NCBI GenBank assembly: GCA_035691065.1
Contig: DASSJT010000075.1
Coordinates: 1-64,000 of the forward strand
Source: DASSJT01 sp035691065
GTDB lineage: Bacteria > Actinomycetota > Actinomycetes > Actinomycetales > Dermatophilaceae
Direction: 5' to 3'
DNA length: 64,000 bases
Shown here in pieces: positions 26,029 to 33,163 of the stretch (position 1 is the first letter of the stretch; each line of letters opens with the position of its first letter). The notes under the pieces were generated by a model, which saw nothing but the letters and a program-made list of their open reading frames with translations, was not told the DNA's origin and ran no database searches. The translations under genes were made by a program, and so were the position numbers.

Positions 26029-26790
26029 CTAGAGCGGCAGCCGCCGGAAGACCGCTCGAGGCAGGTGCCGAAGAGCGGACATGACCGGCCGCATCGCCGC
26101 CGGCACCCAGATCGTGCGGGAGGGCCCGCTGAGGGCCCCAGCGATGGCGGCAGCGACGTCTGCGGGCATGACCGCAAGGGGCGCCTCCCGCAACCCCTGC
26201 GTCATCCGGGACCTGACGAAGCCCGGCCGGACGACGAGGACCGTTACGCCGGTGCCGACGAGGTCGTCGGCCAGTCCGGTAGCGAACGCGTCCAGCCCCG
26301 CCTTGGTCGCCCCGTAGAGGTAGTTGCTGCGCCGCGGCCGCTCGCCGGCAACCGACGACAGCACCACGATCACCCCGTGTCCCTGGTGGCGCATGCGGCC
26401 GGCAACGGCGCTGATCGTCGACACGCCTGCGGTGAAGTTCACCGTCACGACCCTCGCCGCCTCCGCGGGCCGGCTGGTGACCTCCGAGCCAGGCAGCACC
26501 CCGAACGCGACGATCGCCACGTCGACCTCGCCGGCATCGAAGACCGCGTCGACCAGCGCTTGGTGGCTCTCCACCGCGGCGGCGTCGAAGTCCCTCACGT
26601 CTACCGTCGCGGTGGGGGCAGCCGCCTGCGCGGCGCCGACGGCGTGGTCACGCTGGGGGCTGGGCCGGCCGGCCAGCACGACCCGGTCGAGGCGCCCCCG
26701 CCGGGCGAGGACCTCGACCGTCGCCTGGGCGATGTCCGAGCTCGCGCCGAGCACGAGCAGCGACTGCGGGGAACCGAGCGCGTCTAGCAC
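26029..26790 (-). CDS. dprE2: Decaprenylphosphoryl-2-keto-ribose reductase (DprE2-like SDR)
   Basis: This 253-residue short-chain dehydrogenase has the NAD(P) motif LGASSDIAQA at residues 14-23, LSSVAGERPRRSNYLYGATK with the Ser and Tyr159-x3-Lys163 catalytic residues, and RPGFVRSRMT. Placed directly after dprE1, it fits DprE2, which reduces the 2-keto intermediate to decaprenylphosphoryl-D-arabinose. GTG 26790 overlaps the dprE1 stop by 7 bases (GTGCTAG). The longer in-frame extension to 27198 lies inside dprE1 and is rejected. RPRRSNYLYGATKAG is close to mycobacterial DprE2 as I remember it. Confidence 0.88.
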   Translation of the reverse strand: MLDALGSPQSLLVLGASSDIAQATVEVLARRGRLDRVVLAGRPSPQRDHAVGAAQAAAPTATVDVRDFDAAAVESHQALVDAVFDAGEVDVAIVAFGVLPGSEVTSRPAEAARVVTVNFTAGVSTISAVAGRMRHQGHGVIVVLSSVAGERPRRSNYLYGATKAGLDAFATGLADDLVGTGVTVLVVRPGFVRSRMTQGLREAPLAVMPADVAAAIAGALSGPSRTIWVPAAMRPVMSALRHLPRAVFRRLPL

Positions 26791-28151
26791 AGGCGCAACC
26801 TCCTGGCCAGGTCGGAGACGAACACATGGTTTGGGTCGAGCTGCTCGCGCAGCTCGCGCCACAGGTCGAGGTCGGGGTACATGACGGGCAGGAGCTGCGG
26901 CCGCATCCTGCTGTCCTTGGCGAGGTAGACCCGGCCGCCGGCAGCGGCGACGAGCTCGTCCGCGGCGTCGAGCACCGGCCCCACTTCGGCCCGGGCGGGC
27001 AGGTCCACCGCCATCGTCCAGCCGGGCTGCGGGAAGGACAGCGGCGCGGACGAGCCGGCGCCGAAGCGTTTGAGCACGGCGAGGTATGCCGGTGCGCCGG
27101 CCCGCTCGAAGAGGCGCAGCACCGTGCGGACGACCTCCGGGTCGGCCACCGCGAACTGGTGCTGGACGAAACCGCGCCGCCCGTACATGCGGTTCCACCC
27201 GCCAATGGCGTCCAGCGGGTGGAAGAACGCTCCCACAGACTGCTGCTCGCCCTCCCGCAACCCGGGCGCCCGGCGGAAGTACGCCTCGTTGAACAGGTGC
27301 ATGGCCGCCGGCGCGAGCAGGCCACTGGGTGCCCAGGGGGGCGCCGGCAGGACCCGGCCCGTGGCATAGGAGTCGAGCGCGAGAGCTCCGGGCGGCAGCA
27401 GACCCTCGACCGCGACGGTGTGGTCGCCGCTGGTGACCACGCCACGGCCGAGGTCCCTCCCCCCGGCGAGGCAGTCCACCCAGGCCACGGTGTAGCGGTG
27501 CCGCGCGTCGTCGGCCACGAGGGTGGCCATGGTCTCGTCGAGGTCGTGGGTGCGCCGGGTCGTGACGGTCAGGGAGGCGGACTCCACCCGGCGCATCGAA
27601 AGGCGTACTCGGGTGACGATGCCGGCCAGGCCCATGCCGCCGAGCACGGCGCCGAACCGGGGGTCCTGCCGGAGCAGCGTGTGGGTCTGGCCGAGGCCGT
27701 CGACGAGGTCGACTGAGACGACGTGGGCGCCGATGCTGCCGTCGCGGTGGTGGTTCTTGCCGTGGACATCGGCGGCCGCGGCACCCCCCAGGCTCACGTG
27801 GCGGGTGCCGGGCGTCACCGGGACGAACCAGCCCTGCGGCACACCCGCCTCCAGCAGGTCCCCGATCGAGGCTCCGGACTCCACGTCGACCTCGCCCGTC
27901 TCGTAGTCGATCGGTCCGATGCGGCGCAGCTGGTCGGTGCTGACGACCCGTCCGCCCGCATTGCCGGCCGCGTCGCCGTAGCTGCGGCCAAGTCCTCGCG
28001 CGAGGATGCCGCGCGAGCCGGGAGCCGTGCTGCGCACCGCCTCCGCGATCCCCGCGATGGTGGCCTCATGGCTGATCGCGGCGACACTCGGCTGGGTGCG
28101 GCCCCAGCCGGTGAGCGTGGTCCGGCGGACGCCCGACACGGTGGGCGTCAC
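26784..28151 (-). CDS. dprE1: Decaprenylphosphoryl-beta-D-ribose 2-oxidase (DprE1)
   Basis: This 455-residue FAD enzyme oxidises the ribose 2-hydroxyl of the lipid-linked sugar, the first half of the ribose-to-arabinose epimerisation. The FAD-binding part has ARGLGRSYGDAAGNAGG and VTPGTRHVSLGGAAAADVHG followed by KNHH, which includes the conserved histidine. The C-terminal part has SAPLSFPQPGWTMAVDLP and AKDSRMRP with the essential lysine. The residue matching Cys387 of the M. tuberculosis enzyme, the benzothiazinone attachment site, is Ala381. GTG 28151 forms a GTGA overlap with the ubiA stop; an upstream extension through ubiA is rejected. Length agrees with the family (about 460). Confidence 0.93.
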   Translation of the reverse strand: MTPTVSGVRRTTLTGWGRTQPSVAAISHEATIAGIAEAVRSTAPGSRGILARGLGRSYGDAAGNAGGRVVSTDQLRRIGPIDYETGEVDVESGASIGDLLEAGVPQGWFVPVTPGTRHVSLGGAAAADVHGKNHHRDGSIGAHVVSVDLVDGLGQTHTLLRQDPRFGAVLGGMGLAGIVTRVRLSMRRVESASLTVTTRRTHDLDETMATLVADDARHRYTVAWVDCLAGGRDLGRGVVTSGDHTVAVEGLLPPGALALDSYATGRVLPAPPWAPSGLLAPAAMHLFNEAYFRRAPGLREGEQQSVGAFFHPLDAIGGWNRMYGRRGFVQHQFAVADPEVVRTVLRLFERAGAPAYLAVLKRFGAGSSAPLSFPQPGWTMAVDLPARAEVGPVLDAADELVAAAGGRVYLAKDSRMRPQLLPVMYPDLDLWRELREQLDPNHVFVSDLARRLRLC

Positions 28152-28996
28152 AGTGCCACGGCCAGCGCGAAGCAGCCCAGCCACAGGGCGCCGAGAACCT
28201 GCAGGACGTGGTCGCTCAGGAGCACCCGCTCGGGCTCCTCGACCCGGCCCAGGTCGGCGTCGAGCGCGTAGCGCAGGAGGGCGAGCACGAACGGTGCAAC
28301 GCTGGCCGTCGCCCACAGCGTGCTGGAGCCGACCTCGAAGGCCCAGAGGCAGTACCCGGTGATGGTCACGCCGCCGCTGATGGCGAGCACCAGGCGGAGG
28401 TAGGAGGGTGGGTAGGCGCTGAGGCTCTTCCGGGTCACCGGCGCCTCGGGCGTGGCAGCGGCCAGTTCCGACAGCCGCTTCCCGCTCACCATGAAGAGGG
28501 AGCCGAAGGCGGCCACGATGAGGAACCACTGCGATATCGGTATGCCGGTCGCGGGGCCGCCGGCGACCGCGCGCAGCAGGAAGCCTGCCGACACCAGGCC
28601 GAGCTCCAGCACGGGCTGGTGCTTGAGGTACGCCGAGTAGGCGATGGTCAGCACGAGGTAGCCGCCCACGACCGCACGGAGCTGCCACGACCCCGCCCAG
28701 ACCAGGGCTACGAGGGCTAGCACCGCGCCGAGCAGCAGGGCAGCCCAGCGGGGGACGGCGCCGGAGGCGACGGGTCGGCGGTGCTTCGTCGAATGCCGGG
28801 CATCGGCGTCGGCGTCCATGACGTCGTTGAACGCGTAGGTCGCGCTGCTGGCCATGCAGAAGATGGCGAAGGTGCGCAGGGTGCTCAGCGCCGTCGACCG
28901 CTCGAAGAGGGTTCCGGCAGCGAGCGGCGCGGCTGCGACGAGGACGTTCTTGACCCACTGCTTGGGGCGCAGCAGGCGGAGCACGCCGGTCATCAC
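28148..28996 (-). CDS. ubiA: Decaprenyl-phosphate phosphoribosyltransferase (UbiA family)
   Basis: This 282-residue polytopic enzyme begins RLLRPKQWVKNVLVAAAPLA. It has the Mg-binding motif FNDVMDADAD at about residues 56-65 followed by KHRRPVASG, the version of the UbiA motif seen in Rv3806c. That enzyme joins 5-phosphoribose from PRPP to decaprenyl phosphate, the committed step to the arabinose donor. About nine membrane segments are visible. ATG 28996 is chosen because TAAGGT (29003-29008, minus strand) ends 6 bases before it; a second ATG follows immediately. It heads the ubiA-dprE1-dprE2-flippase operon, in which each junction overlaps or is within 2 bases. Confidence 0.9.
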   Translation of the reverse strand: MMTGVLRLLRPKQWVKNVLVAAAPLAAGTLFERSTALSTLRTFAIFCMASSATYAFNDVMDADADARHSTKHRRPVASGAVPRWAALLLGAVLALVALVWAGSWQLRAVVGGYLVLTIAYSAYLKHQPVLELGLVSAGFLLRAVAGGPATGIPISQWFLIVAAFGSLFMVSGKRLSELAAATPEAPVTRKSLSAYPPSYLRLVLAISGGVTITGYCLWAFEVGSSTLWATASVAPFVLALLRYALDADLGRVEEPERVLLSDHVLQVLGALWLGCFALAVAL

Positions 28997-29002
28997 TCGC
29001 GA

Positions 29003-29024
29003 ACCTTACCGGTTGGTTTACAGT
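29003..29024. promoter_or_regulatory. Divergent leaderless promoters between ubiA and the membrane GT gene
   Basis: On the minus strand TAAGGT (29008-29003) ends 6 bases before the ubiA ATG at 28996. On the plus strand TACAGT (29019-29024) ends 8 bases before the ATG at 29033. The two -10 boxes are only about 10 bases apart, so the polymerases are likely to compete and the two units may be co-regulated. Confidence 0.5.
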
Positions 29025-29032
29025 CCGCTTCA

Positions 29033-30919
29033 ATGGATGCGCCGCCCGTGGCTTCCCCGGCGGTTCCCGCCCGGGGCCGCTGGGCCGTTCCGGCGGTGTG
29101 CGGGGCACTGGCGCTGCTGGTTCTGGGCCCCGCCCTCGGCCCTGGGTACGTCCTCACCCACGACATGGTCTTCGTCCCGCGGCTGCCCCTGACGCCGCAG
29201 CTGCTCGGGGTGAGCTCGGCAGCGCCCAGGGCCGTGCCCAGTGACGCCGTCGTGGCCCTGCTCTCCCTGGTGCTGCCCGGGCAGGTGGTGCAGAAGCTGG
29301 TGCTGCTCGCCATCCTTGCCCTCGCGGGACTGGGTGCGGCGAGGTCGGTCCCCGCCGGGTCGTGGGGTCAGTCGGCCGCGGCGGTCCTGTACGTGTGGAA
29401 CCCCTATGTGGCGGAGCGCCTCGGGATCGGGCAGTGGGCCGTCCTCCTCGGCTACGCTTCGCTGCCCTGGGTGGCACGGACCGCCTGGGCGGCGGGGCGT
29501 GGCAGGGGCTGGCCCGGCTTTGCGATCGCAGCGGGGCTCGGAAGTCTCGGGGGCGCCCCCGCATGGGTGATGGTCCTCCTGGTGGCGGTCCCCGCCTACG
29601 CCGTCGCGCAGTGGGGACGCGGTTCTCGTCGGGGCTGGCTCTGGCTGGCGGGGCTGCTGACCGCTCTGGCGCTGCCGTGGGCGGTCCCGGCGCTGTTCCG
29701 GCCCGGCGGGGTTGGCGGCGACCCGGCGGGAGCCGCCGTGTTCGCCCCGCGGGCCGACACGCCTGGCGGGGTGCTGCTGAGCGTTCTGACCGGTGGCGGC
29801 ATCTGGAACCGGGACGTCGTGCCACCGGGCCGCGACACCCTGCCCTCCCTGGTGGCCGCTCTCCTGATCGTGGCGGTGGCCGCCGTCGGCGTGGCAGTGG
29901 CACTCCGCGGACCCGACCTCCGGCGTCGGCGGCGCATCCTCGCGGTGGTCCTGCCCGGACTGATCGCCTTGGCCGGAGTCACTCTCCTGCTCTTTCCCGG
30001 CGTCGCGCGAGGGGTGGCCGACCTCCCCGGCGGGGCGCTGCTCCGAGACGCGAGCCGCCTCCTGGGCCCGTGGCTCGCGGCTGTGGCCGCAGGTTTCGGT
30101 CTTGCCGTCGACCGCCTGTGCGCCGCTGGGGGTGCTGGGGAAGACGGCCGCGCGCGAGGCCCGGATGGCGGCCCGGATGATGGCGAGGATGGTGGCGAGG
30201 ATGGTGGCCGGGAAGGCGGCGGGCGCAAAGGCCTCGGGGGCAGCCGTCGGGGCGCCGCACGTCACCACGGCGAGGCGGTGGGCCCGATGCAGCCGGTACT
30301 GGCGGCAGTCGTCGCGCTGCTGCCCATCGCTGCACTGCCTGCTCTCGGTTGGGGGCTCAGCGGCTTCCTGCGCCCGGTGGAGTACCCGCCCGACTTCCCG
30401 GAGGTGGCGCGCCGGGTCGACGCGTCACCGCCGGGGGCCCTGGTCGTGCTGCCGTTCGAGAGCTACCGGGCCTACGCCTGGAACCACCAGATCCCCGCGC
30501 TCGACCCCGTGCCGCGGTGGACCCGCCAACCGGCGGTCGGCGCCGCTGACCTCGTCGTCCGGCAGGCCGGCACCCCCGTGCGGGTCAAAGGCGAGGACCC
30601 GTTCGCCGACCGGGTCGCCGCCGGGCTCGCAGGCCCCGACCCCGTCCACGCACTGGCGACGCTCGGCGTCCGGTGGATCGTCGTGGACGTGCCCAGCTAC
30701 CGGCCGCCGCCAGGGCTCACGGTGGCGTATGCCGGCCCGGCACTTCGCCTGTATGCCGTCCCCGGCGTGGGTCGCGCCGCGGCGGCACCGATGGCGCCGT
30801 GGTCGCCGCCCTGGCCAGTCGTGCTGGCAGGGGACGTCCTCGCAGGGGCGATGTGGGTCGTCGTGGCCACCCGGCATACCCGCCGAGAGGAGCCGGGTAG
30901 GAACAAGGGCCTCTGGTAA
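29033..30919 (+). CDS. Polytopic membrane protein, GT-C/AftD-like N-terminal type
   Basis: This 628-residue protein has about 10-12 hydrophobic segments. It contains YVLTHDMVFVPRLPL after the first helix and VWNPYVAERLGIGQWAVLLG, resembling the NPYV...GQWA...LPW pattern of GT-C membrane glycosyltransferases. The second half (about residues 440-590) is extracytoplasmic, with one last helix. I do not recognise a named enzyme; a position equivalent to mycobacterial Rv0226c is possible. A Gly/Asp/Glu-rich insert at about residues 364-420, encoded by short GAT-GGC-type repeats, splits the membrane domain. ATG 29033 is preferred on promoter spacing; an upstream in-frame extension overlaps ubiA and is rejected. 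Confidence 0.7.
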   Translation: MDAPPVASPAVPARGRWAVPAVCGALALLVLGPALGPGYVLTHDMVFVPRLPLTPQLLGVSSAAPRAVPSDAVVALLSLVLPGQVVQKLVLLAILALAGLGAARSVPAGSWGQSAAAVLYVWNPYVAERLGIGQWAVLLGYASLPWVARTAWAAGRGRGWPGFAIAAGLGSLGGAPAWVMVLLVAVPAYAVAQWGRGSRRGWLWLAGLLTALALPWAVPALFRPGGVGGDPAGAAVFAPRADTPGGVLLSVLTGGGIWNRDVVPPGRDTLPSLVAALLIVAVAAVGVAVALRGPDLRRRRRILAVVLPGLIALAGVTLLLFPGVARGVADLPGGALLRDASRLLGPWLAAVAAGFGLAVDRLCAAGGAGEDGRARGPDGGPDDGEDGGEDGGREGGGRKGLGGSRRGAARHHGEAVGPMQPVLAAVVALLPIAALPALGWGLSGFLRPVEYPPDFPEVARRVDASPPGALVVLPFESYRAYAWNHQIPALDPVPRWTRQPAVGAADLVVRQAGTPVRVKGEDPFADRVAAGLAGPDPVHALATLGVRWIVVDVPSYRPPPGLTVAYAGPALRLYAVPGVGRAAAAPMAPWSPPWPVVLAGDVLAGAMWVVVATRHTRREEPGRNKGLW

Positions 30920-30956
30920 TGTCTGGTAGCCACGGCGGGACATCCCCTCTCCCGCC
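30917..30956 (+). promoter_or_regulatory. Possible promoter and 7-bp hairpin before the small DUF2613-like gene
   Basis: TAATGT (30917-30922) overlaps the TAA stop of the upstream gene and could be a -10 box. GGCGGGA (30934-30940) and TCCCGCC (30950-30956) can form a 7-bp stem with a 9-base loop. It could act as a weak terminator for the membrane gene or as a leader structure of the small gene. Confidence 0.35.
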
Positions 30957-30983
30957 TCCAGCCGGGACCGGTCGAGGAGACCA

Positions 30984-31115
30984 ATGCGCATCATCGTGAC
31001 TGCAGTTGCCGCTGCGCTCCTGGGGCTCCTCGCGAGCTTCGGCATCTACCAAGCCGCCGAGCCGCCCGCCAAGCAGGCCACCACTCCGCTCTACGACTAC
31101 GGGGCAACGAACTAG
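30984..31115 (+). CDS. Small exported/membrane protein, DUF2613-like
   Basis: This 43-residue gene starts at ATG 30984, with CGAGGAGA at 30973-30980 as ribosome-binding site. It encodes one hydrophobic helix (IIVTAVAAALLGLLASFGIY) and a short outer tail ending LYDYGATN. This resembles DUF2613 proteins, about 45-60 residues, with a single N-terminal helix and a Tyr-Gly near the end. One of them (Rv0236A) lies beside aftD in M. tuberculosis. Here it is 2 kb from the aftD-like gene at 33153 and inside the same glycan region. Possibly a small partner of AftD; that role is inferred. Not explained by any overlapping gene. Confidence 0.65.
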   Translation: MRIIVTAVAAALLGLLASFGIYQAAEPPAKQATTPLYDYGATN

Positions 31116-31163
31116 GCCGGTCACCGCCGCGCAGTCACGGGCGCGCCGCAGTGATAGACACCT

Positions 31164-32303
31164 TCAGCCATCCTGCAGCACGGCATCGATCAGTGCGGCG
31201 AAGCTCTTGGACGTCTGCTCCCAGGTGAAGTAGCCGGCGAACTCCGCGGCGTTGCGGCCCAGGTGCTCGCGCAGCCCTCGGTCGGCGAGAAGCTGTCGGG
31301 TCAGCGCGACGAAGTGCTCCACGTCGTCCTCGCGGGCCAGCAGCCCGGTCCGGCCGTCTCGGATCGACTCGGCGACGCCCCCGGCTTCCTGGAAGGCGAC
31401 GGATGGGGTCTCGTGGAGTCCCGCCTCGACCACGACCAGACCCCAGCCCTCCTTGAGCGAGGGCACCAGGGACACCCAGCTGCTGGCGTAGAGCCGGTGC
31501 CGGTCCTCCTCGGACACGAAGCCGCGCACCTCCACCAGGTGATGGAGCCCGCGCCGGTCGATCTCGTCGGCGAGGTGTCCCTCCCACCACCCGCGACCCG
31601 CGATGACCAGCTTGAGCCCTGGGAACTCGCCCTGGAGCCGCTCTGCCGTCGTCAGGGCGATCTCGACCCGCTTGTGCGGGACCAGCCGGCCGAGGACCAG
31701 CAGCTGTGGTTGGGCGCTGCGCCGCACGTCGTGCGGCGGCGGCGGCAGGGCCCCGTTGTGGATCACGCTCACCCTGGACGGGTCGATGCCGAGTCCCTGG
31801 AGCTCGGACCGGGTGCGCTCGGAGACGACGACGTAGGGCCTGTGGCGGTTGACCCAAGGGGCGACGCGCGACTCCAGGAACCACCCCAGCCGGGCTGCGA
31901 GCCGCCCGAAGACCACCGGCCACTGCTCGCGGTGCACGTGGTGGACGAGCACCACGTGCGGTGTGCGTGGCGCCCACAGCGCGGCGAGGTAGGGCATGCC
32001 GTTCTGCACCTCGACGATCACGTCGGGCCGCGGCACGCCGCCGAGCCGGACCGCAAGGGCGGCGTGCGGGTAGACGCCCAGCCGGCCCCCCCGGCGCACC
32101 ACCAGGGCGCCGCTGTCACGGACCTCGGTGGCGAGCGAGCCGGCATACCGTGCGGTGAGCAGGGTGACGTCGTAGCCCTGGCCCTGCAGGCCATCGGCGA
32201 CGTGCTCGGCATAGACTTCGGAGCCGCCCCCTTCGGGGTGCCTGGTGTCCCGCCAGTTGAGCAGCAGGACGCGGGGACGGCGCGTCTCCCTTGGCTGGGC
32301 CAT
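31164..32303 (-). CDS. GT4-family glycosyltransferase
   Basis: The 379-residue protein is a soluble GT-B retaining glycosyltransferase. RVLLLNWRDTRHPEGGGSEV at the N-terminus gives the Gly-rich acceptor loop. LLVLGRLVPHKRVEIAL and the EX7E motif in LKEGWGLVVVEAGLHE (about residues 286-301) belong to the nucleotide-sugar half. Donor and acceptor are unknown. By position and size it may correspond to mycobacterial Rv0225, recalled rather than checked. It is divergent from the methyltransferase at 32387 and convergent with the small gene at 30984, with only 48 bases between them. Confidence 0.88.
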   Translation of the reverse strand: MAQPRETRRPRVLLLNWRDTRHPEGGGSEVYAEHVADGLQGQGYDVTLLTARYAGSLATEVRDSGALVVRRGGRLGVYPHAALAVRLGGVPRPDVIVEVQNGMPYLAALWAPRTPHVVLVHHVHREQWPVVFGRLAARLGWFLESRVAPWVNRHRPYVVVSERTRSELQGLGIDPSRVSVIHNGALPPPPHDVRRSAQPQLLVLGRLVPHKRVEIALTTAERLQGEFPGLKLVIAGRGWWEGHLADEIDRRGLHHLVEVRGFVSEEDRHRLYASSWVSLVPSLKEGWGLVVVEAGLHETPSVAFQEAGGVAESIRDGRTGLLAREDDVEHFVALTRQLLADRGLREHLGRNAAEFAGYFTWEQTSKSFAALIDAVLQDG

Positions 32304-32340
32304 GGTGTGGATGCACCACCTCTCCGTAGGGCAAGCGGCT

Positions 32341-32360
32341 ACTGTACCGGCCGGTAGCCT
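32341..32360. promoter_or_regulatory. Divergent promoters sharing the palindrome TACCGGCCGGTA
   Basis: The perfect 12-bp palindrome at 32345-32356 is shared at its ends by two -10 candidates: TACAGT on the minus strand (32346-32341) for the glycosyltransferase and TAGCCT on the plus strand (32355-32360) for the methyltransferase. A protein bound here would block both promoters. Confidence 0.5.
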
Positions 32361-32386
32361 TCCAGCACACAGGTGAGGACGACGTG

Positions 32387-33163
32387 ATGACGGCCACGAC
32401 CGAGGCGCCTGACCTCGCCCCGTCGGGCTCGCTCCGCCGTTCGGTGCAGCTCCTCAGGGCGTTCCGCCTGGAGCAGACCCGCCCGCACGTGTTCTACCGG
32501 CTGCTGGCCAGGGACTCGGTCCGCGAGCTGGGGGCGTTCGTGCGGCTGGAGGGGGCCAGTGTCCTCGACGTCGGCGGTGGGCCGGGCTACTTCGCCGACG
32601 CCTTTCGAGCCGCGGGGGCCCGCTACGCGGCCATCGACGCCGATGCCGGCGAGCTCGGCGCGGCGGGCCAGCCCGGCCTCGGAACCGTCCTGGGCAGTGG
32701 CATGGCCCTGCCGATCGCCGACCACAGCCTCGATGTGTGCTACTCCAGCAACGTCCTGGAGCACGTGTCCGACCCCGAGCAGATGGCAGCCGAGATGGTG
32801 CGGGTCACCAGGCCCGGCGGGATCGTGTTCCTCTCCTGGACGACCTGGTTCTCGCCCTGGGGCGGCCACGAGACCTCGCCCTGGCACTACTTCGGCGGCC
32901 GGTACGCCGCCGAGCGGTTCGCCCGCCGGCGCGGCCGGCGGCCCAAGAACGACTTCGGCCGCACCCTCTTCGCCACGCATGCCGGTGCGATGCTCGAGTG
33001 GGCTCGCCGCCGGCCCGATGCCGACCTCCTGGCCGCCTTCCCCCGCTACCACCCGCGCTGGGCGCACTGGGTGGCGGGGGTCCCGGCGGTGCGCGAGGTG
33101 GCGGTCTGGAACATGGTCCTGGTGATGCGGGTGCGGGATCCCGAAGGCGCAGATGGCGGCTGA
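32387..33163 (+). CDS. Class I SAM-dependent methyltransferase
   Basis: This 258-residue protein has the SAM-binding motif I VLDVGGGPGYFADAFR (about residues 60-75), motif II with the acidic AIDAD, and VCYSSNVLEHVSDPEQMAAEM, the type 11 methyltransferase pattern. Target unknown; a lipid or glycan is likely from context. ATG 32387 is preferred to GTG 32384 because AGGTGAGGA ends at 32379. It overlaps the following aftD-like gene by 11 bases, so the two are made together. Possible counterpart of mycobacterial Rv0224c, also near aftD. Confidence 0.88.
   Translation: MTATTEAPDLAPSGSLRRSVQLLRAFRLEQTRPHVFYRLLARDSVRELGAFVRLEGASVLDVGGGPGYFADAFRAAGARYAAIDADAGELGAAGQPGLGTVLGSGMALPIADHSLDVCYSSNVLEHVSDPEQMAAEMVRVTRPGGIVFLSWTTWFSPWGGHETSPWHYFGGRYAAERFARRRGRRPKNDFGRTLFATHAGAMLEWARRRPDADLLAAFPRYHPRWAHWVAGVPAVREVAVWNMVLVMRVRDPEGADGG

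Noticed and set aside
26793..27198. N-terminal extension of DprE2
   Set aside because: It lies inside dprE1 in another frame; the GTGCTAG overlap start puts the nucleotide-binding motif at the normal position.
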